Translations under genes and position numbers: made by a program
Source: Garcia nutans
Taxonomy: Eukaryota; Streptophyta; Magnoliopsida; Malpighiales; Euphorbiaceae
Assembly (NCBI GenBank): GCA_947685225.1
Contig: CANTUV010000022.1
Location: 8,846,501-8,910,500 of the forward strand
Length of the DNA stretch: 64,000 nt
Direction: 5' to 3'
Notes under the pieces: generated by a model
What the model was told of the DNA's origin: nothing
Database searches by the model: none
The model's input: only the letters and a program-made list of their open reading frames with translations
In this document: positions 36,269-49,226 of the stretch, in pieces
How positions within the stretch are numbered: position 1 is the stretch's first letter
Layout: the number at the start of each line of letters is the position of its first letter

Positions 36269-38142
36269 TGTTTCTTATCTACATCATTTATCTATTTTTA
36301 GTTTTAGGGTTTTGATTTAATAAAATAAGTTTCATTTTTTTTTCTTTGGTGTAGATATGGGATATTAATAAAAAATAATAATATTTTTATTTTATAAAAT
36401 CAAAAATATTTCTGGTTATTTTTTTTATTTGGGTTTTTATTAATCATGATCAACTATTTTGATTTTTTTTAATCATTTTGTTGATGTTTCCTCATAGATC
36501 TATTAATGCATGTGGGAGTATGTTTTTTTTTTTTTTTTGTGAATATTTTAATGTTCCAGTGTAGAAATGCATCGTCATGTTTTCATTTATTTTGATTTCC
36601 TTGGATGTGCAATTGTTATGACTGGATTTGCATCTGCATGTGAAAAACGATTATTATTTGTATTTTTTTAATGTTTCTATCAATTTCTCTACTTTTTTAT
36701 TTTAACTTTTACAGTTGATCTGTAAATTTATGTTATTTTCCATTTTTATCTGTGATTTTATGCTCCATTTTTATATGTATTTTTATCTGTAAATACAAAA
36801 TGATCTTGCTTGTATTAATTGAAGTTTTGCCTTGAGAAGAATGCTTGTCACTTGTATCATCAGTTTACCTGACCGCAGTTGACCCTTTAGCTTTTTATCT
36901 AATAAATATTGGTCTGGCCATGGTCATATGTGTTTATTCTATTTAAGAAAACTACCCAGTTAGCATGCATGAAAAAAATTTCTATTTTATGTGCTCATCC
37001 AAATATTTTATTTCCTCTAGCATTATTTACGTTAAAGTCCTTTTGTTAGCATTTCTTTTCACAATTTGGGTTGGTTATGACATTTCTTTCTGCTTTCTTG
37101 TTCATCTCTAAGATATAAGAAGAGAGTTTGTTTTTCTTTTCCTTCTAAATTTTAGCTAACAAAATAAAATGGAATGGTAAAGGTTTTATATTTGTGGACT
37201 AGTCAATAAAGAGCAACGAAATAAATTTTTTTATTATCTAAAGAAATTAATTTTAATAGCTTATCTCATATTGTATGAATGCACATAAAATCAATAATAT
37301 ATCAATTAGATAATTTTAGAACTTTGATTTGGTGAAATATGCATATATATTCAACTTATATTGTTATAATTATTATCATTAAATTTTTTACATAGAAAAT
37401 TACAAATTATTTGCCATTTTTTTTTACATAGAATATAATTTACAACTTATATTCTTATTTTTTCTTTGCTTTCTACTAATTTTTGCTTTAAATTATTAAT
37501 AATCACTTTTTTTTTATTTAAGAGCATTTTTAATTGGAATAATCAAAGGTGCTCATATGTATCTAATATGTAATTGAATAATTCGGAATTGATGGCTAAA
37601 TTAGCCATTTTTATAGTGAAAAATAAAATTGTAAATTAAATATTAAACTCACAAAAAAAAAATTTGCAGCAGCCAATATACTTTACCTAGAAATTGATAG
37701 ATTTAAAAATTGAATTAAGCCCAAAAAATTTATTATCTACAGATTTAATATTTAAGCCTAAAAAAACTCATTTGATATGCCCAATCTAAGCCCATCTGTT
37801 TTGATCCGACTAAAACTGAATTTGTATGGGTGGATAAAAAATATTTATGGTTCAGTCGACTTCGAATAGACATTTTTCCTATTAGATCGAGTTTGGTCAG
37901 CTTGATAAATTTCTCAAATTTGACTGAACTCGACCCGTGGGATTCAACCTATTTATATAGCCACTGTGGTGTATTTGGCCCAATACTCTTTAGGCACATA
38001 TAGTTTTTATATCATAAAAGACCTTTAAAATAACAAAGTTTCGATAGTAGTTTCTCATTGATAATTAGACTTGTAAAGTTGAGGCTTTTAAAATAATTTG
38101 ATTGATGGGTGGAGGCAATGAATAAGGATTAGTGTAGTTATC
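36269..38142. other. AT-rich non-coding stretch
   Basis: No gene recognised. The start continues the host sequence interrupted by the RTE LINE. At about 37975-38030 GGCCCAATACTC...GGCACATATAG resembles the LTR end of the TRIM (GGCCCAACACTCCC), so an LTR scrap may be present. Confidence 0.4.
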
Positions 38143-38150
38143 ATCATTTA

Positions 38151-38628
38151 TAGGGGTGGGCAAATTTTTTGAATCCGACCGAACCGAACATATTTTAGTT
38201 GGGTTTGATCGATTTATATTGTACATACGGGTGAAATTGGAGTTGTATTTTTAAAAAATTTCGGGTTCCGTCGGATGATCGGATTGAGATTTATTCTTTC
38301 AATTAAACTCGAACTCAACCGACACATACATATTATATATATATATATTTATAAATTATAATATGTATTACATAACCCGACCCGAACCAACCGAGCATAT
38401 AAATTTTTGCATATATAATATTATATATTACATATATTTATCATATATATTATATATATTACAACCAAATTAACCCGACCGAATCCTATCGAAACTGAAA
38501 ATATATGAGTCAGTCGAAAATACATATAATTTTAGTTGAATTCGGTTTGATTTTTTAGTAAATAAAAGGGTTCAGTCGGGTTAAAATATACTCTCAACCC
38601 GACCGAACCTGTCTGATGCCCACCTCTA
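38151..38628. mobile_element. hAT-like MITE, 478 bp, perfect 8 bp target duplication
   Basis: Bounded by identical ATCATTTA at 38143-38150 and 38629-38636. The ends are TAGGGGTGGGCA and, on the other strand, TAGAGGTGGGCA. CCGACCGAACC-type motifs occur near both ends in inverted orientation. Non-coding, with a TATATA-rich core. The 8 bp duplication and TAGGGGTG start are typical of hAT-derived miniature elements. Confidence 0.87.
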
Positions 38629-38892
38629 ATCATTTATCAGTGATATGCATAATTTTTCAACCAAAAGTTAAGCTACCGTCCTAAAAGTTTCTTGTTTAAT
38701 CTTGCATATTAATTTGTAGTTGTATAACAACACAATTAAAAACTAATAGTTATTTTTATTTAATTTTGACTATAATGAAATAAATATTTGAATATATTGA
38801 AAAAAAATTCAAATAGAATATTTGTTAGATAAATGTGTTTTCTTAGTTTAAGATGATTACTAAAAATTAGGTGGCCATCAAAACTACTATGA

Positions 38893-41800
38893 TTGTTGCA
38901 CTACCATGCAGTATTATATATGATCTCCAAGGACTATGGAGAGAGATCACCCAACCCAATGAAATGTGCTGAAGATATCAAGAAGTATAATGAGTTGATT
39001 CAAGAGGATCGTGTTTATACATTCTTGGATGGTTTGGATGATCGTTTAGACAAAACCAGAAGTGATGTATTGAAATTAAAACCGTTTCCCATGGTGGAAG
39101 AAGCATACACCTATGTACGCTGAGAAGAGACCAGGTATCATGTCATGGTACATGGTGATGATAACCAAATTGGAGTAGCGATGGTTACTCGTGGAGGAAA
39201 GCCTTCCAGCCATTTACAACCAAAAGGACCTAAGAAAAGTGGTTTGTATGGAAAAAAGTCAACTGATTCTTTGAAATGTTCTCATTGTGGCGGCATGAAG
39301 CATGCCAAGGAAACTTGTTTTAAACTTCATGGCTACCTCGATTGGTGGCATGAGCTCCATGCCAATAAAGAGAAGGATACATTGGAGAGCAGTAATAGAA
39401 AGGTAGCGTTGGCCACTAGCGAGCCCACTTTCTCCTTGATACCACGCGAATCAATTGAGACAGGTATTCCTGGTTGTTCACTTTCTGTAACTGATTATCT
39501 GACTAATAAAAGGTGGGTTCTCGACTTCGGTGCTACTGATCACATGACCTTTGATGGCAATGATTTATCTCAAATGCAACCTCCACCAAAAGATTACATT
39601 TTCACTGCTGATGGTACACACAGTTTGGTTTCAAAGGCTGGAATAGTTCATCTATCATCCAAACTAATGTTGCATGATTGTCTTCTTGTTCCTTCTTTAA
39701 AAATTAAATTGGTGTCTATTAGCAAGATTATTGAAGATCTGAATTGTTGTGTACTGATGTTTTCAACATATTTTTTAATACAAAACCTTCTCTCTCGAGA
39801 GATAATTGGCCATGGTACTAAAAAGTGGGGCCTATATTTTATCGAAGCCTTCACTACTGGATTTGCAGCAAAAGTTCACTCTCTTACAAATAAACAGGAA
39901 GCTTAAATATGGTTATGGCACCGTAGGTTGGGTCATCTGTCATTTGGATATTTAAAGGTTGTGTTGCCTTCTTTATTTTCTCATGTATCAGACACGGGAC
40001 TGAAGTGTGAAATTTGTATTAGTGCTAAGAGTCATCGTTCCAGTTATACATCTAGTGAAAATAAGAGTTCTTTTTTTTTATTTAATTCATTCAGATGTCT
40101 GGGTCCTGTCCCTTCTACTTCACATGATGGTTTTAAGTGGTTTGTACTCTTTATTGATAATTGCACAAAAATGACATGGATTTATCTTTTAAGACATAAG
40201 CATGAAGTGTTGACTACATTTAAATCTTCCCATACAATGATGCATATACAATTTGGAGTCAAAATAAAAATTTTACGCATTGATAATGGTCGAGAGTATG
40301 TTAATCATATTTTTCAGGAGTTTTGCAAAGTAAATAGCTTATTACATGAAATAACTTGTACTTACACACCGGAACAAAATGGAACAGCGGAGAGGAAAAA
40401 TCGGTCCGTTCTTGAAACTGCTCATGCATTGTTGTTTGATGCTAAAATGCCAACAAAATATTTGGAGCAATGCTGTGACCACTGCGGTATACTTGCAAAA
40501 TCGTATGCCTACCAAGTCTCTATCCTTCCAGACGCCTTTGGCCACATTAAATTCTTTTGTTCCTATTCCTAGTATTTTGATGCTTGAACCACAAGTTTTT
40601 GGGTGTACAATATCTGTACACCAACCGAATGTTCATCGCTCAAAATTAGACCATCTACCTATACGATGCTTATTCCTTGGTTATGGGTTGAAGCAAAAGG
40701 GGTATCGTTGTCTTGATGTTTCCACACACAAATATTACACTTCAATGGATGTTACTTTTATGGAAGATATCCTATATTTCTCCACTTTATCCAAGGCTGG
40801 TCTTCAAGGGGAGACTTGTGGTGAAGACTATACGTGGATGTGTATTACTGATCTTCCAATAAGTAATGATGATGGCAAAAGCTATGAAGAAAGACATGAA
40901 GAAAAAATTGATACACCACAAATTGAAACTGATGCGTTGAAAGAGTAGGTTGAATTTGGAAATATTGAATGTCAGGGGGAGGAGCCGATTGTATTTGAAC
41001 ACCAACTTAAAGTAGAAACAACACAGCCCAAGAGCCTCTCAGTACCACACTAACCTATCTATGAGAAAGTCCCATAAGTAAGTTCTCAACAAACTACACC
41101 TGAAGTTACTGAACAACATATTATTAGTACTTCTAACTTACCTTGCAGACACAATAGTGGTAAACCCCCTAACCTATATTCACCGAAGGTGCAGAAAAAG
41201 AGATCCAAATATCCTATTGATAATTTTGTTAGCACTGAAAGATTACCACCAGAGCTGAAGGCATTTGCCTTGAAGATTGATGCTGAGGAGTATTAATGAG
41301 GCAAGAGGAGATTCTAATTGGGTACATGCAGTAGAGGAAAAACTTAGTGCTTTAAAAAAATGAAACATAGGAGTTGGTGGAGCTCCCAAGTAGGAAGAAA
41401 ATTGTTGGATCCAAGTGGATTTTTACTATAAAGCACAAACCTGATGACACCATTGACCGGTATAAGGCGAGGCTTGTTGCAAAAGGATATACCCAAACAT
41501 ATGGTATTGACTATCAAGAAACTTTTTCACCTATTGCGAAATTAAATACTATTCAAGTATTGATCTCTCTTGCAATAAATTTGAACCGCCCTTTGCAATA
41601 ATTAGAAGTGAAGAATACTTTTTTACATGGAGTTATTGACAAAGAAGTATACATGAGTCTACCTCCTAGTTATGAATCGTCATCAGGAAAAAATGTTGTG
41701 TGTAAACTGAAAAGAGCTCTATATGGGTTAAAATAATCACCACGTGCTTGGTTTGGGCGGCTGAGCATGGCTATGAAAAAGTATGGTTATAGTCAGAGCA

Positions 41801-42820
41801 ATTGTGATCACACATTGTTCTTGAAGAAGAGAAATGGGAAGGTGGCTATTCTTATTGTATATGTAGATGATATGATCCTAACAGGTGATGATAGTAATGA
41901 AATTTGAAGATTGAAGAAACAACTCTCAAAAGACTTTGAAACGAAGGACACGAGGGAATTAAAATTCTTCCTCGAAATTGAAGTTGCCAGAACAAATCAA
42001 GGTATATTTCTAGCACAAAGGAAGTATACACTTGATCTTCTTGCAGAACTCGGACTTCTTGATTGTAAACCTGCCGACACACCTATAGTTCAAAATCACC
42101 AGTTAGGAGGTATCCCGATCAGGTTCCAACGCATAAGGAGAAATATCAAAGGATTGTGGGCGGACTTATATATTTATCTCATACACTTCCAGACATTGCA
42201 TATGTAGTTAGTGTGGTTAGTCAATATATGCACAATCCAAGTGAAAGCCATATGTAAGCAGTGATGCGTATTCTGAGACATTTAAAATCTTATCTTGGTA
42301 AAGGACTTATATTTACTAAAAAATGGTCATCTTGAGGTGAAAGGATACACAGATGCAAACTGGGCAGGGAATATAACAGATAGAAAATCCACTTCAGGCT
42401 ATTTCACATTTGTGGGTGGAAACTTGGTGACTTAACGAAGTAAAAAACAAAAGGTGGTGTCACTGTCCAGTGCAGAGGCTGAATTTAAGAGCATGGCAAA
42501 AGGGCTTTATAAACTTTTATGGTTGAGACGGCTACTACAAGAGTTGGGTTATGGACCAAATAGAGAAATGGAACTAATGTGTGACAACAAGGCAGCTATT
42601 AGTATTGCACATAATCCGGTTCAGCATGATAGAACTAAACATGTGGAAATTGATAGACATTTTATAAGACAATGTTTGGAAGACAAGGTGATTAAAATTC
42701 CATTTGTGAAATCCGAAGATCAACTAGCTGATGTCCTGACAAAGGCTATCTCTTCGACATGTTTTGATAACTCACTTGACAAGTTGGGTATGCAAGACAT
42801 TTTTTCCCAACTTCAGGGGG
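38893..42820 (+). pseudogene. Copia gag-pol pseudogene
   Basis: Gag C-terminal part at 38893-39120, then the zinc knuckle CSHCGGMKHAKETC (about 39280). The protease region at 39520 reads WVLDFGATDHMT where copia elements have D-S-G, so the Ser of the triad is replaced. Integrase: HRRLGHLSFGY (39916), CEICISAKSHRSS, FIDNCTKMTW, IDNGREYV (40280) and EQNGTAERKNR (40372). A frameshift near 40465 moves the reading to another frame as far as 40948. RT: KARLVAKGYTQTYGIDYQETFSP (41460), LHGVIDKEVYMS, and an intact YVDDMILTGDD (41858). RNase H: SSAEAEFKSMAKG, LMCDNKAAISIAHNPVQHDR and HVEIDRHFIR (42470-42670). There are only a handful of stops and shifts. Confidence 0.87.
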
Positions 42821-42822
42821 TG

Positions 42823-43010
42823 TGTTGGAGTGAGTTAGGATTTGTAAATATCCTAATGAGATTTAAGGATTTAGTTTCACTGATGTATATTCTTGATATA
42901 TATTTAGGTAGATTAGCTTGATCATCTTCTTACCTTTCTCCTATCTTTCCTCTGATGTATTCCTATTTATTGTATTATTTTTTCTATCAATAAATATATG
43001 AAAAATGACT
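42823..43010 (+). repeat. 3' LTR of the second copia element
   Basis: Begins TGTTGGAGTGAGTTAGG directly after the polypurine tract and contains a TATATATT-rich centre and AATAAATAT near 42990. The right edge is approximate because there is no second LTR to compare. Confidence 0.6.
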
Positions 43011-43403
43011 ACCCAGTTTTAACAATTGTCATTTAAGCAAATACAATAATGATTGGACTACCAATTCTCTTAATTGTGTTCTCATTGACTGTCAATGCTA
43101 AGTTACTCCAAAGAGTGACACTTAACTTTTCATTACAAAATTGAACCCCAAAAAAAATAATAACAATTAACCCCCAAAACCCATTAAAAATATAGAGACA
43201 AACAATCCATATGAAAGCAAATAATTTGTCATGCATGTCCAGATTCTTTTTAATGTGCACATTTTTCTCAAGAGTGCAAACATAAAACTCTACTTCCACC
43301 TTTGTTTTGAGAGAGGTATTCATTTCCAAAATTAAGCATGCAAGTAAACAAATCTCAATTTTATCTTCAACTCTTTAACTACCATTTTTCGGTTACCTTT
43401 AAA

Positions 43404-44868
43404 GGCCAGTTTGGCACAGCTTATGAAAATAACTTTTCATACTTGCAAAAGTTCTATTTCAAAAATTACTAATTTTAAAATTAGTTAACTGTTTGGTAAA
43501 TATAATCTAAAAATTATTTTTGAACTCATAAGCGATTTGTTTGTGTTTGGTGAAATTGCCTTTGAAAATGACTTATTAAAGTAAAATGACAAATAAGGAC
43601 ACATTTAATTTTATTAATTTTTACACAAGTAAACTTTCGTCTCATTATTATGACTTGTATTTTTATTTTTATCACTTGACTTACTACTTATGTTTTTTTA
43701 TATATTATTAAATTAAAATAAAATAAAATAGAAATATCCAACATCTCCAAAAGTTCAGGTTTAAGCCCGAAGATCGAAATTTTGTAGCTCTGGGTATAAC
43801 ATAAATATTTTTTTAATGGAAAAAAATGCACATAAACTTTCATGCATTTGCTAGTAATCATAAAATACTATTATTAATTTAAAACTAGCCTTAATTTTTT
43901 CATTCCACCATTCGGAAGGAGCCTAAATGGTTTGTTTCTTTGAATCCTATTCTATTCTTGTTCCCTTCCTTGCCTATCAACTCCTTCCAAATCTTTCAAT
44001 CTCTCTTCAAAATATTCCGCTTATTTTTCAACTTTATCATAACCACAACCACTTTTCTTAGAAAAATTTGAAATAATATACTTTCATCCTTCTTTGCTAA
44101 AATGACTTCTCGTCCGCAAACCTTTATGAATTGCTTAAATACATGTATCACAATATAATAATTTCACACTATCATTCCATATAGCTTTGGATGTGTTTTT
44201 CTTCTATTCTTGAGTTAATTGTGTTTACATATTTGTTGTATTATATAGTAATTATACTATTTTGTTTTTTTATGTTTATCTTACAAAGGCATGGCCAAAT
44301 AAAATAATCAACAATCCACATTATAATACCACATTACAATTTTGATAAGAATGAACAAATAATCAATCAAACAATTTAAGTCAAAAATTTAAAAATAATC
44401 CAATAATCTCAATAACTAAAATAAAAAATTGAAATTATTTAATAGAATCAAGTTATAGGAATTAAACATATCTTATATTAATGAGAATTTCTCAAGTGCG
44501 TGATGAACAAATTTAAGTATAAAAATTCTAAGGCTTAAGTATACTGTGAGGAAAATATAAGAAAGAGCAAACTCTAAAGAGAATATAAGAAAGAAAGTAA
44601 AAAAATTATTCTATTTATAATAAGTGAATCTGTTATTTTTAATAAAAATTAGGGATATTTTTATCCAAATAATTTTTAAAAATTATTATGCGTGTAATAT
44701 AAAAATCAGCTATCTTGAAAACTTTTATTTTTCGGCTTATCCTAATATCTAATTTTATTGCATAGATAATGTTTTTTCAATATTAGTCTTTATCAAATAC
44801 TACAAAATCAACTTTTCATTGAAAAAAGTAGCTATTTTTATCTTTGAAAAGTTATGCCAAACACTGCC
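43404..44868. mobile_element. Non-autonomous DNA transposon, about 1.46 kb, in the first array unit
   Basis: Interrupts the array unit between GGTTACCTTTAAA and TAAATGTATGG. The ends are inverted repeats, GGCCAGTTTGGCA at the left and GGCAGTGTTTGGCA on the other strand at the right. TAAA flanks both sides. TIRs of this type with a 3-4 base duplication suggest PIF/Harbinger, and hAT is possible. Non-coding. Confidence 0.6.
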
Positions 44869-47680
44869 TAAATGTATGGCCTAACTCTTTTTTAAAGATG
44901 GATGAAAGACTTATAGTTTTGTGAAATGTTTTACAAAACATTAATTTCAAAGGCACAAAGAGAAAATACAGAGAGAGGAACTAAGAAAAAAAGGGTTTCA
45001 AACAAAAAAAAGAAGGAAAAAAAAAGAATTGGTAAAGCTTGAAATTCGAAAAGATACATAGTTTTTTGGGAAATTCGGCCACTGCCACAAGGAATAGTAT
45101 TCCTTGCAGCAGTTTCAAAATAAAGAAAAAACAAAAGATTAAATATAACAATATGATAATTATTGCTATATAAAATAAAAAAAATCAATTTGGAACTTAT
45201 TCATATGCAAACTATAAACTAACTCTTCCATCACCCAGTAAAAATATGAAAGTAATTAAATTGTATTAACTAATAGACCCGATTCTTTGAAATAAATACA
45301 ACAAAATATGGTACAACAAAAAAGTAGTAAATATATAATCGATGAAGTTAAAGAAATTATTATATTAAAATTATAATAGAAAACTCATAACTGGCCCATT
45401 TAACAATTGAAAAAAAAAATCATATTTCAACAATCCATGAAACAATCAACCATACAGAGATACAGATAAAAAAAATTAAATCCCCAAAAAAATTACATAA
45501 TTATAACCATTAAAATCTAAAACTCATCAATGACACATAGATAAATAATATATAAGAATACAAACAATTTACAATGTATGTGCAGATTCTTCTCAATGCA
45601 CACATTTTTTTTAAGAGTGCAAACATAAAACTCTACTTTCCCCTTAGTTTTGAGAGAAGCCTTCATTTCCAGAGTTAAGCATACAAGTAAACGAATCTCA
45701 CTTTTACCTTCAATATTTCAACTATTATTTTTTGGTTATCCTTAAATGCATGGCCCAACTTTTTTTTTTTTTTTTTTACCGATGGTTGAGAAAAAATTGC
45801 AAACATAGATAATCAACCATAAGCATTTGAAATTTAATGATTTATAGTTTTGTGAAATAATTTGCAAAATGTTAATTTCAAAAGTACAGAGAGAGGAACT
45901 AAGAAAAAAAAAGGGCTCTTGAGGGGAAAAAAGAGTTTTCTGGGAGAAAAAAGAGGGAGTAAAATCGTAAATCCAAAAAAAATATGATTTTTTTAGAAAT
46001 TTACTACCACTAGGAACATTGTTTCATGTGGCAGTTTTAGAATAAAGAAAAAATAAAAAGATTAAATATAACAATTAAGCAATTACTGCTACAAAATCAA
46101 AAGAATTAGTTTAAAACTTGCCCATTTGCAAAATACAAACCAAATATTTAACTCACTCAAAGAGATATGAAAATAAACAACTGAAAAACAAAAGTAATAA
46201 ATTGAATAATATTTGTAACAAAGAACATAAGGAAAAAAGAGAAAAAATGAAAAAAAATGAAAAAGAAATAAAAGTGTATTAACAAATATTCGATTTTGTT
46301 TTGGATAAAAAAATAAAATATGGTAGGAGGCGGGACAAATATGCATATATAATTGGTGGGAAAAAATTATCATCTTAAAATCATAATTGAAAACTCATAA
46401 TCGACCCACTTAAAAATAAAAAAAAAATCGCATTTCATCAAATTGTCATCGACCAATTTAAAAGTTAAAAAAATCATATTTCATCAAACTCTAAAATAAT
46501 CAATTACACATAGAGATAGATAACAAAAAAAAAAATAGCAGTTAAATCCCCACAAGAAATAATAACAATAAAAAATTTATATAATTAAACCCCAAAATCC
46601 ATTAAAGACACAAGGACCATATGAGTGCAAATAATTTGCAAGAAATGTTCAGATTTTTCTTAATACACACTTTTCTCAAGAGTGCAAATATAAAACTTTA
46701 CTTCTCCCTTAGTTTTGAGAGAGGCCTTCATTCCCATTGTTAAGTTTGCAAGTAAAAGAATACCACTTTTACCTCTAACACTTCAACCACCTTTTTTTAG
46801 TTGCCCTTAAATGCATGGCCCAGTTCTTTTTTAAAGATGGATGAGAAAGAAATTGCAAAATATAGATAACCTACCATAAACATTTGAAATTTAATGATTT
46901 ATAGTTTTGTGAAACAATTTACAAAATATTGATTTCAAAAGCACATGAAGAAAATATGGAGAGATGAACTAAGAAAAAAATGGGCTTTAGAGGGAAAAAA
47001 AAAAAAAAAAAAAGAGGAGTAAAAGCGAAAATCTAAAAATATGTATGTTTTTTGAGAAATCCATTGCCAAAGAAAAACATTGTTCCTTGTGGTAGCTTTA
47101 AATTAAATAAAAAAAATAAAAGACTAAAAATATCAATCAAATCAAAAGAATCAGTTTGAAATTTACCCATTTGCAAACTATGAATTAATTGTCCATCTCA
47201 CCTAGTAATGATATGAAAATCATCAATTAAAAAATAAAACTAATCAATTGAATAATATTTATAACGAAGAACACACGGAAAGAGAAAAAAATGAAGAGAA
47301 AATTAAAGTGTATTAACATATCTACCCCATTATTTTGGAGCAAACATAGCAAAATATGGTAGAAGATAAAAAAAAAAGTATACATATAATCAATGGAATA
47401 AAAAATCTTATTATATTAAAATCATAATTGAAAACTCATAACTAATCCATTTAACAATTAAAAAAAAATCATATTCCGTCAAATCCCAATACAATCAACC
47501 GCAGAGAAAGATAGATAAAAAAATAACAATTAAACCCCTAGTGAAAAATAATAACAATTAAAAAAATTATAATAATTAAGCCCTAAAACTCATTAAAGAC
47601 ACAAAGATAAACAATCCATATGAGTGCCAACAATTTATAATACATGTTCAAATTTTTCTAAATGTATAGATTTTTCTCAA

Positions 47681-49226
47681 TGGTAACCGTATTGATAACA
47701 TAGAGGGTTTGGATAACATAACCGAGAAAAATATAAAGTATGCTAGACGGATTGGGCTCTCTAAAATAAAGGAAACTTTGAAGAAAATAAAAACTAGTGA
47801 AGTCTGTGGACCAAATTGAATATCCATTGAAGTGTGAAAATGTTTGGGAGATGTAAGAGTTACGTGATTGATATCTTTGTTTAATAAGATCATAAGTATA
47901 AAGAAAATATCTAATGACTGGAGACAAAGTAGTTTGATATCTATTTTTAAGAATAAATAAGATATTCAAAATTACTCAAACTACAGAGGTACAAAGCCTA
48001 TGAACCACACCGTGAAACTGTGGGAGAAAGTGGTAGAACATCGTTTACGTTTGAACATCTGTATCTCTCCAAATCAGTTTGGTTTTATGCCTGGTAGATC
48101 AACCATGGAATCTATCTTTATTATTAGGGACTTGATGGAAAAGTATAAAGAGATGGAGAATGACTTGCATATGATTTTCATTGACTTGGAAAAGGCTTAT
48201 GATATAGTTTCTAAAAAAATTTTATGGTGGGTCCTAGAGCATAAAAGGGTATCTATTAGATATATTCAAGTGATATGTGTGATGGAGCTATCACTAATGT
48301 TCATACAGTTAGAAGGGATACTAGAAATTTTTCTGTTTCTATTGGATTACATCAAGGTTCAGCTTTGAGCCCTTATCTTTTTGCCTTAGTTATATATGAG
48401 ATAACAAGACATATATAAGATGATATTCCTTAGTGTATGATGTTTGCAAATGATATTATGTTGATAGATCATACTCAAGCAAGAGTAAGTAAAAAGTTGG
48501 AGCTGTGAAGAGTACTTTGGAATCAAAGGGCTTTAAGCTTAGTAGAACTAAGACTGAGTATATGCACTGTAAATTTAATAATATAACTAGAGAAAGATGC
48601 GAAGTTATTTTAGACAGAGTGGCAGTACCCATTTTAGGTACTTTGACTCTATTATTCAAGATAATGGAGGTTATGAAGAATATATAAGTCATAGAATTAA
48701 AGTTGGTTGGATGAAATGGAGGAGTGCTATAGGAGTACTATGTGACCGAAAGATGCAAGTTAAATTGAAAGGAATCCCGCACTACATGCGATGATGTATA
48801 GTAGTGAGTGTTGGGCAGTGAAAAGACAACATATGAATAAAATACATGTTGCAAAAATGAGAATGTTAAGATAGATATGTGGACATACTAGAAAGGATAG
48901 AATTTGTAATGAGTGCATTAGAGAAAAATTAGGGGTAGCACCTATCGAGAATAAAATAAGAGAACATAGATTGAGATGGCTAGGGCATGTGAAATGTAGA
49001 CCTAGTGATGCTCCAATTAGAAAAAATGAACAAATTATGGTAGAAATAGTTAAAAGAGGTAGGGGTAGGCCTAAACTGACTTGGAAATAAGTGGTCTAAA
49101 ATGATCTTCTGCTCTACATTTATTAGAGGAGGTAGCCCTGAATCAAACGGAGTAAAAAAGAAGAATCTATATAGCCGACCCTAATTAACTTGGGATTAAG
49201 ACTTTGTTGTTGTTGTTTTTTTACAC
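47681..49226 (+). mobile_element. 5'-truncated RTE-type LINE in the fourth array unit
   Basis: Same family as 33025-36250, beginning inside the RT region and ending CTTTGTTGTTGTTG then T8. ATTTTTCTCAA flanks both sides (47670-47680 and 49227-49237), and the match extends to 16 bases with two differences. Cutting at the duplication restores the array unit sequence. Truncation at the 5' end is usual for LINE insertion. Confidence 0.87.
47690..49180 (+). pseudogene. RTE reverse transcriptase pseudogene, truncated
   Basis: Reads KLWEKVVEHRLRL, SPNQFGFMPGRSTMESIF and IDLEKAYDIVSKKILWW (48015-48230). The catalytic box is FAND instead of FADD (48443-48454). It then reads KTEYMHCKFNN (about 48550) and ends with RTE tail motifs such as GHTRKDRICNECI and HRLRWLGHVK (48880-49000). 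There are stops throughout. It lacks the endonuclease. Closely parallel to 34840-36215 in the longer copy. Confidence 0.85.

Larger units (their letters stand above)
38870..43010 (+). mobile_element. Ty1-copia retrotransposon lacking its 5' LTR
   Basis: Gag-pol from about 38890, a polypurine tract CTTCAGGGGGTG (42811-42822), then the 3' LTR starting TGTTGGAG at 42823. No matching LTR is found to the left, and the gag reading starts mid-domain, so the 5' end is lost. Reading frames are much better kept than in the copia copy at 15.4-20.5 kb, which suggests a younger insertion. Confidence 0.83.

Noticed and set aside
40342..41005. Minus-strand open frames within the second copia element
   Set aside because: Antisense shadows of integrase and the integrase-RT linker, which read well on the plus strand.
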